From: Nitratidesulfovibrio sp. SRB-5
Lineage (GTDB): Bacteria > Desulfobacterota > Desulfovibrionia > Desulfovibrionales > Desulfovibrionaceae
Length of the DNA: 64,000 nucleotides
Direction: 5' to 3'
NCBI RefSeq assembly: GCF_019931275.1
Contig: NZ_JAIOTY010000002.1
Location: 640,131 to 704,130, forward strand
The notes beneath the pieces are model-generated. The model did no database searches. It saw nothing but the letters and a program-made list of their open reading frames with translations, and was not told where the DNA came from. Each line of letters begins with the position of its first letter. Within the stretch, counting starts at the first letter, position 1. The position numbers and the translations under genes were made by a program. Positions 1 through 10,598 of this stretch are shown here, piece by piece.

Positions 1-2
1 TG

Positions 3-78
3 TGGAGCTGGCGATGGGACTCGAACCCGCAACCGGCTGATTACAAATCAGCTGCTCTGCCAGTTGAGCTACGCCAGC
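3..78 (-). tRNA. tRNA-Thr (anticodon UGU)
   Basis: On the minus strand the sequence folds as a full cloverleaf: seven-base acceptor arms GCTGGCG (78-72) and CGCCAGC (13-7), a T-loop containing GGTTCGAGTCCC, and an anticodon loop TTTGTAA giving anticodon TGT, which reads ACA threonine codons. The discriminator base is U and the terminal CCA is encoded in the DNA (5-3). No other tRNA is visible in the window. Confidence 0.96.
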
Positions 79-690
79 CAACGAGAAAGGCCTTCTACCC
101 GCTCCCCTTGGAAAAGGCAATAGGGTAAAGCGGAGGAATGTGCGTTTTTTTGTGCGTTGCATGGCGGATTGGCGTCCGGCGCGGTTTTGCGGGGACAAAT
201 TTGTGGGCATGGCGCAAGGGATGATGGCTCCGGGTGTCTGTGCAAGGGGGGGGATGGCCGGATGGCCGATGCCCGCATGCGGCGGCGCCCGTGTGGCCTG
301 TCGGGCAGGCTTTCCGGATGGTCGGCAGGACGATGTCCTGACGATGCCCCGGCGTTGCCCTGACGATGTCCCAGTCCTGGGGATGGACAGTGTTGGGAGG
401 CTGCCGTGCTGGCGATGCTGCCTGTGCGGCCAGCGTGGCCGACGCGACCCTAGCGATCCGTGTGGCTGGCGTGTCCCTTGCGGCCCGTGTGGGCCATCCT
501 GGCGCGTCGTGGGCGTTGGCGCGGGGTTTCGTCCCGTGGCCATCGCTGCGTGTCACGTGGCGGCCAATCATTATAATAAGTGGGTATCCGAACGCGGCCC
601 GCATGCCTGCCTTGCGCAGTCGCTTGCGGCGCTGGCTTTGGCCTGTGCGCGCCGCTGGGGCGGGCGTCGTGCCCTTTCCGCTGCGCACAA
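79..690. other. Gap without a supported gene
   Basis: About 610 bases between tRNA-Thr and the lpxC terminator. Open frames exist on both strands but show no recognisable family, no good ribosome binding site and Arg/Pro/Cys-rich composition typical of noncoding G+C-rich DNA. The only A+T-rich spot is around 568-582, where TATAAT occurs at 572-577 without a convincing -35 box. Otherwise I see only degenerate short repeats (for example GGCCGGATGGCCGATG near 255). Confidence 0.5.
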
Positions 691-692
691 CG

Positions 693-716
693 AAAAGGGC
701 CGCCCGAAGGCGGCCC
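693..716 (-). terminator. Intrinsic terminator of lpxC
   Basis: Minus-strand hairpin GGGCCGCC (716-709), loop TTCG, GGCGGCCC (704-697), followed by TTTT (696-693). It lies 24 bases after the lpxC stop and is a compact UUCG-tetraloop Rho-independent terminator. Confidence 0.8.
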
Positions 717-739
717 GGAAAGGCGAGAGAAGGGTGAGG

Positions 740-1690
740 CTAGGCCGTTGCGGGGTGACCCACATGCGCGGGCGCATGGGCCGGGGCAACGGCGGGACGG
801 CGGGCTGCCCGTTCGGCGGCGGGTTCGTCCAGCGTCACTTCCTGCAGGTAGATGTCCGCGTTGTCGGTCAGCACGCGCAGGAAGGCGTTGTTCAGGGCAT
901 GGCCGGAGCAGTGCACGATGAAGTGCCCCTGGAGCGGGGTGCCCAGCATGGCCATGTCGCCGATGAAGTCCAGGATCTTGTGGCGCACGAATTCGTCGGG
1001 AAAGCGCAGGCCGTCGTCGTTGAGCACCGCGTAGTCGTCGAGCACCACGGCGTTGTCCAGCGAGCCGCCAAGGGCCAGGCCCTTGCTGTGCATGTACTCC
1101 ACTTCGCGCAGAAAGCCGAAGGTGCGCGCCTTGGCCACTTCGGCGAAGGTGCGGGGGGTTACCTCCAGGCTCATGTGCTGCACGCCGATGAGCGGATGGG
1201 CGAAGTCGATGGTGTAGTCCACGCGAAAGCCGTCGTAGGGCAGGGCGCGGATGGACTTGCCGTCGCTTTCGTGGCTGATGGGCTTGGCGATGCGCAGCAC
1301 GCGGCGGGCGCGCGACTGGGTGCGGATGCCCGCGTTGCGCAGCAGCATGACGAAGGAGGCGGCGCTGCCGTCCATGATGGGCACTTCGCCGCCCTGCACC
1401 TCGATGATCATGTTGTCGATCTCAAGGCCGCGAATGGCGGCAAGCAGGTGCTCCACGGTGGCCACCGAAGCGTCATGCCCGCTGCCGGACACGCCGAGAG
1501 TGGTGGCAAGGCCGGTGGCGACCACCGACTGGGGATTGGGGGCCACGCGGCGCACGCCCTGGGCGGTATGGATATCGAACACGATGCCGGTGTCTTCGGG
1601 GGCGGGGCGCATGGTCAGGTGGACCATCTTGCCGCCGTGCAGGCCGACGCCCGAGCATTCGATGTTTTTCTTGATGGTGGTCTGGTTCAT
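740..1690 (-). CDS. lpxC: UDP-3-O-acyl-N-acetylglucosamine deacetylase
   Basis: Zinc-dependent deacetylase that makes the committed step of lipid A synthesis, acting in the cytosol on UDP-3-O-acyl-GlcNAc. The 316-residue product has the family hallmarks: E80-H81 in the VEHLLAA segment, H237 and D241 in RHKILD (zinc ligands), and H264 in SGHALNN (general base region). Length matches the family except for an Ala/Pro/His-rich tail after about residue 290. The start is well supported by GGAGGGG directly upstream. It is separated by about 250 bases from prmC and ends at its own terminator, so it looks monocistronic. A sigma-54-like promoter lies just upstream (1711-1727). Confidence 0.97.
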   Translation of the reverse strand: MNQTTIKKNIECSGVGLHGGKMVHLTMRPAPEDTGIVFDIHTAQGVRRVAPNPQSVVATGLATTLGVSGSGHDASVATVEHLLAAIRGLEIDNMIIEVQGGEVPIMDGSAASFVMLLRNAGIRTQSRARRVLRIAKPISHESDGKSIRALPYDGFRVDYTIDFAHPLIGVQHMSLEVTPRTFAEVAKARTFGFLREVEYMHSKGLALGGSLDNAVVLDDYAVLNDDGLRFPDEFVRHKILDFIGDMAMLGTPLQGHFIVHCSGHALNNAFLRVLTDNADIYLQEVTLDEPAAERAARRPAVAPAHAPAHVGHPATA

Positions 1691-1710
1691 AACCCCTCCG
1701 CTGGCGTTAG

Positions 1711-1727
1711 AGCATGAACCGTGCCAA
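1711..1727 (-). promoter_or_regulatory. Candidate sigma-54 (-24/-12) promoter of lpxC
   Basis: On the minus strand the sequence reads TTGGCACGGTTCATGCT. GG and GC are separated by exactly ten bases, as in the RpoN consensus TGGCACG-N4-TTGCW, with one mismatch in the -12 element. Transcription would start near 1701, leaving a very short leader that still contains the GGAGGGG ribosome binding site. The match is by eye; no enhancer site was identified. Confidence 0.4.
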
Positions 1728-1938
1728 AATCTAGACTTTTTTAGATAGCTGAAATTGTAGGTATTCTGTGTGCGGTGCGGCGCGCGCGAGTGTGTGTTTC
1801 ACGCACCTGTGTGGCTTTTGCGCATCAATCGTCGTGGTGCGGAAAACACACATTGCGGTGGCATTCGCGTGACGCGGCGTCACGCCACGCGCCAGCGTGT
1901 GCGAGCATCCCGGCCTGCGCTGCCGGGCTGTGCCCCTG

Positions 1939-3048
1939 TCAGTCGCGCGGGGCGCGCCGGGCCACCACGTACCGGTCAAGCCCGGCCAGATCCCGGCGGA
2001 TGTCCACCTGGGCCCAGAGCCGGGAGCAGGGCTGGAACAGCTCGGCCACGGCCTGCCCCTGCGCGCAGCCGAACTCCATCAGGAACAACCCGCCGGGACG
2101 CAGCACCCGGCCCGCCTCGGCCACCAGTATCCGCGCATGGCCCAGGCCGTCCGCCCGGCCTTGCGCGGCGGCAGCGTCGTCCAGCCCCTCACCCGCGCAG
2201 GGCACAAGGGCGGAGCGCGGTTCGCGGTCGCGCACTTCCGGGGTCAGGTCCGCGTGTTCGGCCTCGCTGACATAGGGCGGGTTGGACACCAGCAGATCCA
2301 GCGCGCCGTCGCGGAACAGGGGGCGGGTGAAGTCCGCCAGCACGGGCTGGCAGCGCTGGAAGGCCGCCCGGCGTGCAGCGGACTGCGCGCTCTGGCTGGT
2401 GGGGGCCTTGTCCGCTGCATTCCGGCCGGGGCACGCCACGGTCGGTTCCATGCCCCCGCCGAGATGGGTGACGATGTTGCGCGCGGCCACGGCCAGCGCA
2501 TCCGGCGCAATGTCGCAGGCCATGCCGCGCAGGTCGTCCCGCTCTGCGCACAGGGTCGCTGCGATGCACCCGGTGCCCGTGCCGCAGTCGGCAAAGAACG
2601 CAGTTCGCGGGGCCAGCGAGAGGGCGGTTTCCACCAGCAGTTCCGTTTCGGGCCGGGGAATCAGCGTGGCCGGGGTGACCAGAAAGTCGCGGCCATAGAA
2701 TTCCCGTTCGCCCAGAATGTGCGCCGTGGGTTCCCCTGCGGCGCGGCGGGCCAGCAGGGCGGCGGCGTGCGCCAGCGCATCGTGCGGCACCGGAGCGGCG
2801 GGGTGCAGGGCCAGGCGCAGCAGCAGATCCTGCCGGGGCAGGGTAAGCACCCGCGCCACCAGCAGTTCCGCCGTCAGGCGCGGCGCATCGTCGCGTACGG
2901 AGGACGACGGGCTGGACTCCAGATGCGCCGCGGCAGCACGAACCACCGCGCGCAAGCCCTGCGGCGCGGCGGCGGACAGCGCAGCAAGGGCTGCCGGAGT
3001 GTCCTGCCCGGCAGGGTCGGGAACTGTCGTGGGGCTGTGATCGCTCAT
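1939..3048 (-). CDS. prmC: Peptide chain release factor N5-glutamine methyltransferase
   Basis: Methylates the Gln of the GGQ motif of release factors. From the chosen start the product is 369 residues. It shows the N-terminal helical domain, the conserved EREFYGRDFLVTPATLIPRP region (about 115-132), the SAM-binding DCGTGTG (154-160) and the catalytic NPPY (256-259). It is longer than the usual 280-300 residues because of a Ser/Ala-rich N-terminus and an insert of about 30 residues (roughly 200-233) before the NPPY strand. The frame is open further upstream, but homology does not begin before 3048; the ribosome binding site is weak. It follows prfA, its substrate's gene, on the same strand. 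Confidence 0.92.
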   Translation of the reverse strand: MSDHSPTTVPDPAGQDTPAALAALSAAAPQGLRAVVRAAAAHLESSPSSSVRDDAPRLTAELLVARVLTLPRQDLLLRLALHPAAPVPHDALAHAAALLARRAAGEPTAHILGEREFYGRDFLVTPATLIPRPETELLVETALSLAPRTAFFADCGTGTGCIAATLCAERDDLRGMACDIAPDALAVAARNIVTHLGGGMEPTVACPGRNAADKAPTSQSAQSAARRAAFQRCQPVLADFTRPLFRDGALDLLVSNPPYVSEAEHADLTPEVRDREPRSALVPCAGEGLDDAAAAQGRADGLGHARILVAEAGRVLRPGGLFLMEFGCAQGQAVAELFQPCSRLWAQVDIRRDLAGLDRYVVARRAPRD

Positions 3049-3177
3049 GGGGCCGAGCAGTAGCGCAGCCGGGGGCGCGCCGCAAGCGGTGTTGTGGGGA
3101 GGCAGTCGGGGCGCGTGTGGGACGGTGCCGAACGCAATGGACTCGCCGCATCCGTTCTCAGGCGTAGCACCATGCAA

Positions 3178-3207
3178 GACGGCCCGCCGCTTCCGCGACG
3201 GGCCGTC
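3178..3207. terminator. Hairpin between prfA and prmC
   Basis: Perfect nine-base stem GACGGCCCG/CGGGCCGTC with a 12-base loop. On the plus strand a T-rich run (TTTTTT) follows only after 14 bases; on the minus strand, the direction of the flanking genes, there is no T-run. It may be an RNA processing or partial termination structure rather than a strong terminator. Confidence 0.35.
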
Positions 3208-3243
3208 ATCTCATTCACTTTTTTCCGGATGCCGGCACCGGTG

Positions 3244-4317
<1,074 letters not shown>

Positions 4318-4320
4318 CCG

Positions 4321-5400
4321 TTACTCCGTTGCGGGGGCCTGATGGCGGTAGGCGGGCGCGCGCACCGTTGCCGGGGCGGCGTCTCCCAGGGCCTCGCGCA
4401 GGGCCACTATGGCGACCTCGAGCTGGTCTCGGTCGGGTTCATGGGTGGTCAGCATCTGCAGCAGCATGCCGGGGGCGCGCAGCGCCGCGCCCAGCAGGCC
4501 GTCGCCAAGGCGGGCGGCGTAGCGGATGGCCTCGTAGGCAAGTGCGCTGATGGGGACCATCAGCAGAAATTTGAACAGCACCGTTCCGGCGTGCTTGGTC
4601 ACCGCGCCGTCGGGCGTCCACACCAGCAGCAGCAGGGGCACCAGCACCGCGTGCAGGATGATGGAGATGGACAGCACGAACAGCAGAAAGGTGGTGCCGC
4701 AGCGCGGGTGCAGGCGGCTGTGGATGGCGGCGCTTTCGGGCGTCACGTCGCCGCGCGCCTCGAAGGCCCGGATCACCTTGTGCTCCGCCCCGTGGTACTG
4801 GAACACCCGGCGGATGTCCGGCAAGAACGAGATGGACAGGATGTACCCGATGAAGATGGCGAACTTGAACAGGCCGTCCCAGGCGTGGAACGACAGCCCT
4901 TCCACGTCGCCGCCAAGGCCCAGCCACTTCATGCCCAGCGAGAACATGTGCGGCAGCACCACGAACAGGCCAAGGGCCAGAGCCACCGACACCGCAAGGG
5001 TCACGGCCAGGTGCCACGGCTTCAGTTCCTCGCCGCTTTCACCCTGGGCGGCGTGTTCGGCCGAGCGGTTCAGGGCCTTGATGCCGTTGACCAGGGTTTC
5101 CACCAGGGTGGGAAAGCCGCGCACGAAAGGGCGTTTCAGCCATTCCGCGGACGACAGGGTGTACCACGGGCGGCTTTCGGCCAGTATTTCGCCGTCGGGC
5201 AGGCGCACCGCAAGGGCCAGGCGCTCGCCGTTGCGCATCATCACGCCTTCCATGACGGCCTGGCCGCCGATGGTGCAGGGCGTGTCCGCCGCGAGGGACA
5301 GCGCCGTGGGCACTACGCGACAGGCACGGCCAAAATGCGAAAACGCCGCGTGGAGCGCACCGGTCACGCCGGTGGCTCGTGTCCTGCCCATTGCGCCCAT
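4321..5400 (-). CDS. DUF1385 family membrane protein
   Basis: Member of the DUF1385 family, commonly found between rpmE and prfA; its molecular function is unknown. From the 5400 start the product is about 359 residues. It begins with the family segment GGQAVMEGVMMR, has several hydrophobic segments (two in the middle, around residues 120-145 and 175-200, and two near 235-290), and ends in a soluble tail. The start at 5400 has AAGGGG upstream; a second ATG at 5391 is possible. The frame is open upstream to 5577 but overlaps the end of rpmE there, so that extension is rejected. Position in a ribosomal-protein and release-factor operon suggests a translation or envelope housekeeping role, but this is inference. 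Confidence 0.88.
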   Translation of the reverse strand: MGAMGRTRATGVTGALHAAFSHFGRACRVVPTALSLAADTPCTIGGQAVMEGVMMRNGERLALAVRLPDGEILAESRPWYTLSSAEWLKRPFVRGFPTLVETLVNGIKALNRSAEHAAQGESGEELKPWHLAVTLAVSVALALGLFVVLPHMFSLGMKWLGLGGDVEGLSFHAWDGLFKFAIFIGYILSISFLPDIRRVFQYHGAEHKVIRAFEARGDVTPESAAIHSRLHPRCGTTFLLFVLSISIILHAVLVPLLLLVWTPDGAVTKHAGTVLFKFLLMVPISALAYEAIRYAARLGDGLLGAALRAPGMLLQMLTTHEPDRDQLEVAIVALREALGDAAPATVRAPAYRHQAPATE

Positions 5401-5435
5401 GCTGTACCCCTTGCGGCTGATGGCAATGAAGATTT

Positions 5436-5464
5436 CTCCCCGGAGGGCGAACCCCTCCGGGGAG
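5436..5464. terminator. Hairpin between rpmE and DUF1385 gene
   Basis: Strong stem CTCCCCGGAGGG/CCCTCCGGGGAG with a short loop. An A-run precedes and a short T-run follows on each strand, but neither tail is a classic U-tract. It could reduce read-through from rpmE, uncoupling the abundant ribosomal protein from the downstream genes. Confidence 0.45.
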
Positions 5465-5512
5465 GAAAAATCGACGTCGGCGCGCGTGTGCGCACCGCCC
5501 GAGGAAGGCAGG

Positions 5513-5728
5513 CTACTTGCCTTCGCCGAACTTGGCGTACTTCTTGCGGAAGCGGTCGATGCGGCCGGCGGTGTCAACGAAGCGCTGCTTGCCGGTGTAG
5601 AACGGGTGGCACTGCGAGCAGATTTCCACGTTCACGACTTCGCCCTTGGTGGAAAGGGCTTCGGCTTCGTAACCGCACGCGCAGGTCATCTTGGCCTTGA
5701 ACGTGGTGGGATGGATGTTTTCTTTCAT
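5513..5728 (-). CDS. rpmE: 50S ribosomal protein L31
   Basis: A 71-residue zinc-binding (C+) form of L31: it has CACGYEAE near the N-terminus and CSQCH further on, the four-cysteine arrangement of the zinc form. The C-terminal [15 protein letters not shown] is typical. The start at 5728 has GAGGAG at good spacing; the upstream in-frame ATG at 5791 lacks family similarity. First gene of the minus-strand translation cluster. Confidence 0.97.
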   Translation of the reverse strand: MKENIHPTTFKAKMTCACGYEAEALSTKGEVVNVEICSQCHPFYTGKQRFVDTAGRIDRFRKKYAKFGEGK

Positions 5729-6030
5729 CTTGGACTCCTCGTGGGGAAAATCGGAACGCAAGTTGATACGCCCATCTCCCCGTTTTGGCAAGGCCCCCTA
5801 TGTGACGGCGTTGCGGGCCGTCCGGGCCTCGTGTAGTCTGCCCATCGCCGCGCCCCGTGCATCGGGGCAGGGCGGGCAGGCGCAGGCAACAGGTATGCCG
5901 GGTGCGTGCCGCTGTCAAGGTTGCGCCGGTCGGGACCGGGGCAGCCGGGCCCGGAATGGTTTGTCCGGGCAGCCGCCGGTTTCCTTTTCCTCTTTTTTCG
6001 CGTGGCCCTGCCGCGCATGACGAGTACCGC
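5729..6030. other. Divergent gap between rpmE and tlyA
   Basis: About 300 bases that must hold the promoters of rpmE (minus) and of the TlyA-type gene (plus). I do not see a convincing -35/-10 pair. Low-complexity G+C-rich sequence; the T-rich TTTCCTTTTCCTCTTTTTTCG (first 20 bases from 5981) is the only notable stretch. Confidence 0.4.
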
Positions 6031-6996
6031 ATGTCCCGTCCCGTTGATGTTCATGAGGATGTGGCCGCAGCGCCGCGCGAAACGTTCGGGCCTGAAGCGA
6101 CCGGTCCGCAACTGTCTGGCCCGCAACGGCCTGGTCCGGACGTGTCTGACCCCGCCGAGGCTGCCGTGCCCCCGCGCCCGCGACCGGCGAAACCCCCGAA
6201 AAAGGAACGCGCCGACCAGTTGGTGTTCGAGGCCGGGCTGGCCGAAAGCCGCGAGCAGGCCAAGCGGCTGATCATGGCCGGGCAGGTGGTGGTGTTGCCG
6301 GAGGGCGACGGCGACGCGGACGGGGACGACGCGGGCGTGCCGGATCTGGCGAAGACGCCGGAACGGGCCGTGAAGGTGGACAAGCCGGGCCACAAATATC
6401 CGGCCACGACCCGCTTCGAACTGTTCGGACGCGAGCGCTTCGTCTCGCGCGGGGCATACAAGCTGCTGACCGCCATCGAGTATTTCGGGCTGGACGTGAC
6501 CGGGTTCGTCTGTCTGGACGCCGGGGCGTCCACAGGGGGCTTCACCGATTGCCTGCTCCAGCACGGGGCGGCGCGGGTGTATTCCGTGGATGTGGGGCAC
6601 AACCAGTTGCATGAACGGCTGCGGGCCGACGCGCGGGTTGTCTCGCACGAGCACACCAACCTGCGCACCGCGCCGCCGGAGCTGATTCCCGAGCCGGTGG
6701 ACCTGGTGGTGGCGGATGTGTCGTTCATCTCGCTGACGCTGGTGCTGGCGCCGTGCCTGCAATGGCTGAAGCCGGGCGGGCGGGTGGTGGCGCTGGTGAA
6801 GCCGCAGTTCGAGGTGGGGCCGGGGCAGACCGAAAAGGGCGTGGTGCGCGACCCGGCCCTGCGGCAGGCTGCCGTGGACAAGGTGGTGGCGTACTGCCGG
6901 GATGCGCTGGGGCTGGACCTGGAGGGCGTGGTGCCCTCGGCCATTACCGGCCCCAAGGGCAATCAGGAGTATCTGGCGGCGTTCCGGCGGCGGTAG
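6031..6996 (+). CDS. TlyA family rRNA 2'-O-methyltransferase
   Basis: S4-domain plus FtsJ-fold methyltransferase of the TlyA/hemolysin A family, which in other bacteria 2'-O-methylates rRNA. From the 6031 start the product is 321 residues. An acidic/Pro-rich N-terminus (1-60) is followed by an S4 RNA-binding domain beginning ADQLVFEAGLAESREQAKRLI, then GRERFVSRGAYKL and the SAM motif LDAGASTGGFTD. The end, TGPKGNQEYL, is diagnostic of the family. The S4 domain contains an acidic insert (GDGDADGDDAG) not usual in the family. The start is chosen by context; the ribosome binding site is weak, and the frame is open further upstream. Confidence 0.88.
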   Translation: MSRPVDVHEDVAAAPRETFGPEATGPQLSGPQRPGPDVSDPAEAAVPPRPRPAKPPKKERADQLVFEAGLAESREQAKRLIMAGQVVVLPEGDGDADGDDAGVPDLAKTPERAVKVDKPGHKYPATTRFELFGRERFVSRGAYKLLTAIEYFGLDVTGFVCLDAGASTGGFTDCLLQHGAARVYSVDVGHNQLHERLRADARVVSHEHTNLRTAPPELIPEPVDLVVADVSFISLTLVLAPCLQWLKPGGRVVALVKPQFEVGPGQTEKGVVRDPALRQAAVDKVVAYCRDALGLDLEGVVPSAITGPKGNQEYLAAFRRR

Positions 6997-7102
6997 GTTG
7001 CCTGCAAGGTATTGCGGTCACGCTGCAGTCGAAATCTGCGCGCTGCGGTCGCCATCCGTAAGGTTCGCGCGTTGCGCTCACCTAACGGCTGCCGCCTTTT
7101 GT

Positions 7103-7330
7103 CGCCGGACGGCGTTGAATCGGCGTTTTTGATGCTCACGTACAAGAGTACAGCTCTGCTTTCGCCCGCTGTAAGCCCCGCGCTTCGCGCTTGCCTAACA
7201 GCGGGCGATCTGCGCTCAAAAACGCCGATTCGCCTTGTCCGGCGAGCAAAAATCGTAATTTCGCACATCCTGTCCGCACCAGCCATCCGCGCCGGAAAGA
7301 CCGGCGCGGAGTATAAGGAAGAAAGGCAGG
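7103..7330 (+). repeat. Dispersed hairpin element, family A copy 1
   Basis: One of three related intergenic elements (others at 42683-42895 and 58310-58568). Long arms at 7103-7132 and 7216-7244 pair, including a perfect 15-base segment ending TCGGCGTTTTTGA. Between them sit TGCTCACGTAC and a REP-like hairpin (7162-7208). Downstream is a second conserved hairpin, GCGCCGG/CCGGCGC, followed by GAGTATAAGGAAGAAAGGCA. The arms differ between copies but remain complementary. No coding potential. Confidence 0.75.
7162..7208 (+). repeat. REP-like hairpin inside family A copy 1
   Basis: Perfect 11-base stem TCGCCCGCTGT/ACAGCGGGCGA enclosing AAGCCCCGCGCTTCGCGCT and TGCCTA. The inner pattern (GTAAG, a GCG/CGC mini-stem, CCTAAC) recurs in many gaps of this window with different outer stems. 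Confidence 0.7.
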
Positions 7331-7457
7331 GGGAGGGTGTGAGGGCCGCCCACAGGATATCGCGGCGGCTGTACATAAAAAGCTCCGCGCCGGAAGACCA
7401 GCGCGGAGCGTAAAGGCAATGAGGCTGGCGAACTTGTTTCTTCCACGTGCCGTATTT

Positions 7458-7582
7458 TCGTTCTCCGGCAAGGAAGATGAGCCTTTTGCGGAGGGAGCGT
7501 GCGGCAGCCGTTACACGAACTCAGTGAGTGTTACGGATGGCGACAGCCGCGCGCTCTTTGGTACGCGACCGGAGCAAAAGGC
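7458..7582 (-). repeat. Dispersed hairpin element, family D copy 2
   Basis: Minus-strand relative of the element at 48788-48915. GCCTTTTGCTCCGGTCGCG (7582-7564) pairs in part with CGCTCCCTCCGCAAAAGGC (7499-7481), and TCCTTGCCGGAG follows. A REP-like hairpin of about 50 bases is inserted in its loop. The rest of the 6997-7690 gap holds a partial copy of the GCGCCGG hairpin (about 7383-7425) and another REP-like unit (7599-7640); there is no gene. Confidence 0.6.
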
Positions 7583-7690
7583 GACATCTGACGCGTTGCT
7601 CTCGATGGCCGTAAGACTCGCAGGCTCGTCTAGCGGCCACGTTGCACGCCCTTCGGGTCGGTCCGCCGGAGGCGAAAAGACGGCGCGTGG

Positions 7691-8707
<1,017 letters not shown>

Positions 8708-8718
8708 CGGGGGTTCTC

Positions 8719-9282
8719 CTACAGTTCGTGGATGGTGTTGTTGTACGCGGTGAGCAGCTCGTAGTCGGTCTTCAGCGCCTGATGCATGCGCGCGTTCTCG
8801 ATGGCGATGGCGCTGAGGTTGGCGATGGCACCGGCGAATTCCACTTCTTCCTCGGTGAAGTCGCGGGCAACGGCGGAATAGACGCGCAACGACCCGATGG
8901 CCTTGCCGTCCACCAGCAGGGGCAGCACCAGGATGGACACCAGCCCTTCGGCGCGGGCGGCTTCCGGGTACTGGAAGCGCGGGTCGGTGGCCACGTCCTG
9001 GATGTGCACCACGTTGCCTGCCAGCACCTCGCGGTCAAGGCCGCTCTTGGCGATCTCGATGGGGCCCTTGCGCAGGTAGCCCTTGCTCAGCCCCCACGCG
9101 GCGCTGGCCAGCAGGGTGGTGCCGCGCCGGTCGATGAGCCGCAGGGTGCAGGCCTTGGCGTGCATGGCGTCGGCCACCTGCTTGGCGATGGTGTCGAGCA
9201 CGGTGGTGGGTTCAAGGCTGGAGTTGATGACGCGGACCAGGTCGTAGAGGGTACGGTAATAGGTGTGTTCGCGTTCGCCCAT
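8719..9282 (-). CDS. GAF domain protein
   Basis: A 187-residue protein made almost entirely of one GAF domain (roughly residues 20-165: [18 protein letters not shown], then the [22 protein letters not shown] core strands), followed by a short helix. GAF domains bind small molecules or act as redox/light sensors; no output domain is present, so it is a stand-alone sensor or a partner protein. The start at 9282 has GGAGG eight bases upstream. It precedes gap in a two-gene unit, suggesting a link to central carbon flux, but ligand and role are unknown. Confidence 0.85.
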   Translation of the reverse strand: MGEREHTYYRTLYDLVRVINSSLEPTTVLDTIAKQVADAMHAKACTLRLIDRRGTTLLASAAWGLSKGYLRKGPIEIAKSGLDREVLAGNVVHIQDVATDPRFQYPEAARAEGLVSILVLPLLVDGKAIGSLRVYSAVARDFTEEEVEFAGAIANLSAIAIENARMHQALKTDYELLTAYNNTIHEL

Positions 9283-9654
9283 GGCGATTCCTCCGGGGTT
9301 GGGGTTGCGGCGGACGTGCGGCGATCGGGACATGACGCTGGGGCGGGGTGGGCGCTGCGGCCCGTCGCAAGCCAGCCGTCCGGGGCGCGGCGCCTCGGTC
9401 CTTGCCGCGTGAATGGGGCCGCGTGGTGTCGCACCTGCGGGCCCCGGGGCTGCATGCCGCCGTTCGGCGGACATCCAGAGCCCGACATCCGGAGTCGGGC
9501 ATCCAGGGTCGGGCATCCAGGGCCGGGCAGTGGCGGGCGATGCCGCCGGAAAGCCCGGTCCACGTCATTCTATATCCGTTCGGGAGAAAAGGCACAAGCG
9601 GCCATGCCCGCGGGCGCGGGTTGCCATTGGCGGCAAAGCGGGGTAGGTTGCCCG
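9283..9654. other. Divergent gap with degenerate tandem repeat
   Basis: Promoter region shared by the GAF-gap unit (minus) and the riboswitch-exporter unit (plus). Between 9468 and 9530 the motif GGGCATCCAGGGTC occurs as about four imperfect copies of 13 to 14 bases. No gene and no clear promoter hexamers. Confidence 0.45.
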
Positions 9655-9769
9655 CGTCATTGGGGAGTAGCCGCCTCCGCAACGGAGGAGCCCACGTCAA
9701 CAGACTTGGCCCGCGCATCGCGTCGCGTGCCATGGCGTGTGCGGCACCAGCCTGGCGAGACCTTTGACT
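9655..9769 (+). promoter_or_regulatory. yybP-ykoY manganese riboswitch
   Basis: The leader contains the two diagnostic loops of the yybP-ykoY aptamer: GGGGAGTAGC (9662-9671) and CCTGGCGAGACCTTTGAC (9751-9768), with CGTCAACA in between. Closing helix GTCA (9656-9659) pairs with TGAC (9765-9768). The class is known to bind Mn2+ and to switch on metal exporters. It lies 78 bases upstream of a UPF0016 metal exporter start. Downstream, GGGCCGGCG (9781-9789) can pair with CGCCGGCCC (9824-9832), placing a hairpin close to the weak ribosome binding site, a plausible expression platform. Confidence 0.9.
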
Positions 9770-9846
9770 CCACCACCAGAGCCGGGCCGGCGCTGGCGGG
9801 TTGGGGTCATTGGTAGTACCGTCGCCGGCCCCTCAGGATATCCCGC

Positions 9847-10434
9847 GTGGAAGCTTTCATCGCCGCCTTCGGAATGGTCGCCATCGCCGAAATGGGCGAC
9901 AAGACGCAGCTCTTGTCGTTCGTCCTGGCAACGCGCTTCTGTGGCCGCCAGTGGCCCATCATCTGTGGCATTTTCGTGGCCACGGTAGCCAATCATTTCT
10001 GTGCCGCCTATGTGGGCGAATGGGTGTCCGCCAACATCGGCCCGGACATGCTGCGCTGGGGGCTGGGGCTGGCCTTTCTGGCCTTTGCCGTGTGGGCGCT
10101 GATCCCCGACAAGCTGGAATCGGAAGGGGAGTGCAAGACGCGGGAAAGCGCCTTCCTGTCCACCCTGGTGCTGTTCTTCCTGGCGGAGATGGGCGACAAG
10201 ACCCAGCTGGCCACCGTGGCGCTGGGCGCGCGCTACGCGGACCTGCTGATGGTGACCATGGGCACCACCCTGGGCATGATGGCCGCCAACGTGCCCGCCG
10301 TGCTGCTGGGCGAACGCCTGGGGCAGATGTTTCCTCTGGACAAGATGCGCTTTGTGGCCGCCGCGCTGTTCGCGGTGTTCGGCACGCTGATCCTGTTCAA
10401 GGTCAATATGGGACTGGGGCTGGCCGGCCTGTAG
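9847..10434 (+). CDS. UPF0016/GDT1 family cation (Mn2+) exporter
   Basis: Integral membrane protein of 195 residues with two copies of the family signature EMGDKTQ (15-21 and 114-120), each in the first helix of a three-helix repeat. Bacterial and eukaryotic relatives move Mn2+ or Ca2+ out of the cytosol, and the upstream manganese riboswitch strongly supports Mn2+ efflux here. It starts with GTG at 9847; the ribosome binding site is a weak CAGGA, consistent with control of translation. No partner gene follows on the strand. Confidence 0.93.
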   Translation: MEAFIAAFGMVAIAEMGDKTQLLSFVLATRFCGRQWPIICGIFVATVANHFCAAYVGEWVSANIGPDMLRWGLGLAFLAFAVWALIPDKLESEGECKTRESAFLSTLVLFFLAEMGDKTQLATVALGARYADLLMVTMGTTLGMMAANVPAVLLGERLGQMFPLDKMRFVAAALFAVFGTLILFKVNMGLGLAGL

Positions 10435-10598
10435 GCTTCCCGGCCTGAACGCGGCCCGTACCTATTCCATGGCGGCCCGGATACCGGAAACGGGTCCGGG
10501 CCCCATTGCGTTGGACTGCGCCGGATTACACAGGATTACACCGGGTTGCGCCGGGGCAGGCAGGTCGGGCCGGGGGGGGGCTGAACCCGGAAACACCC

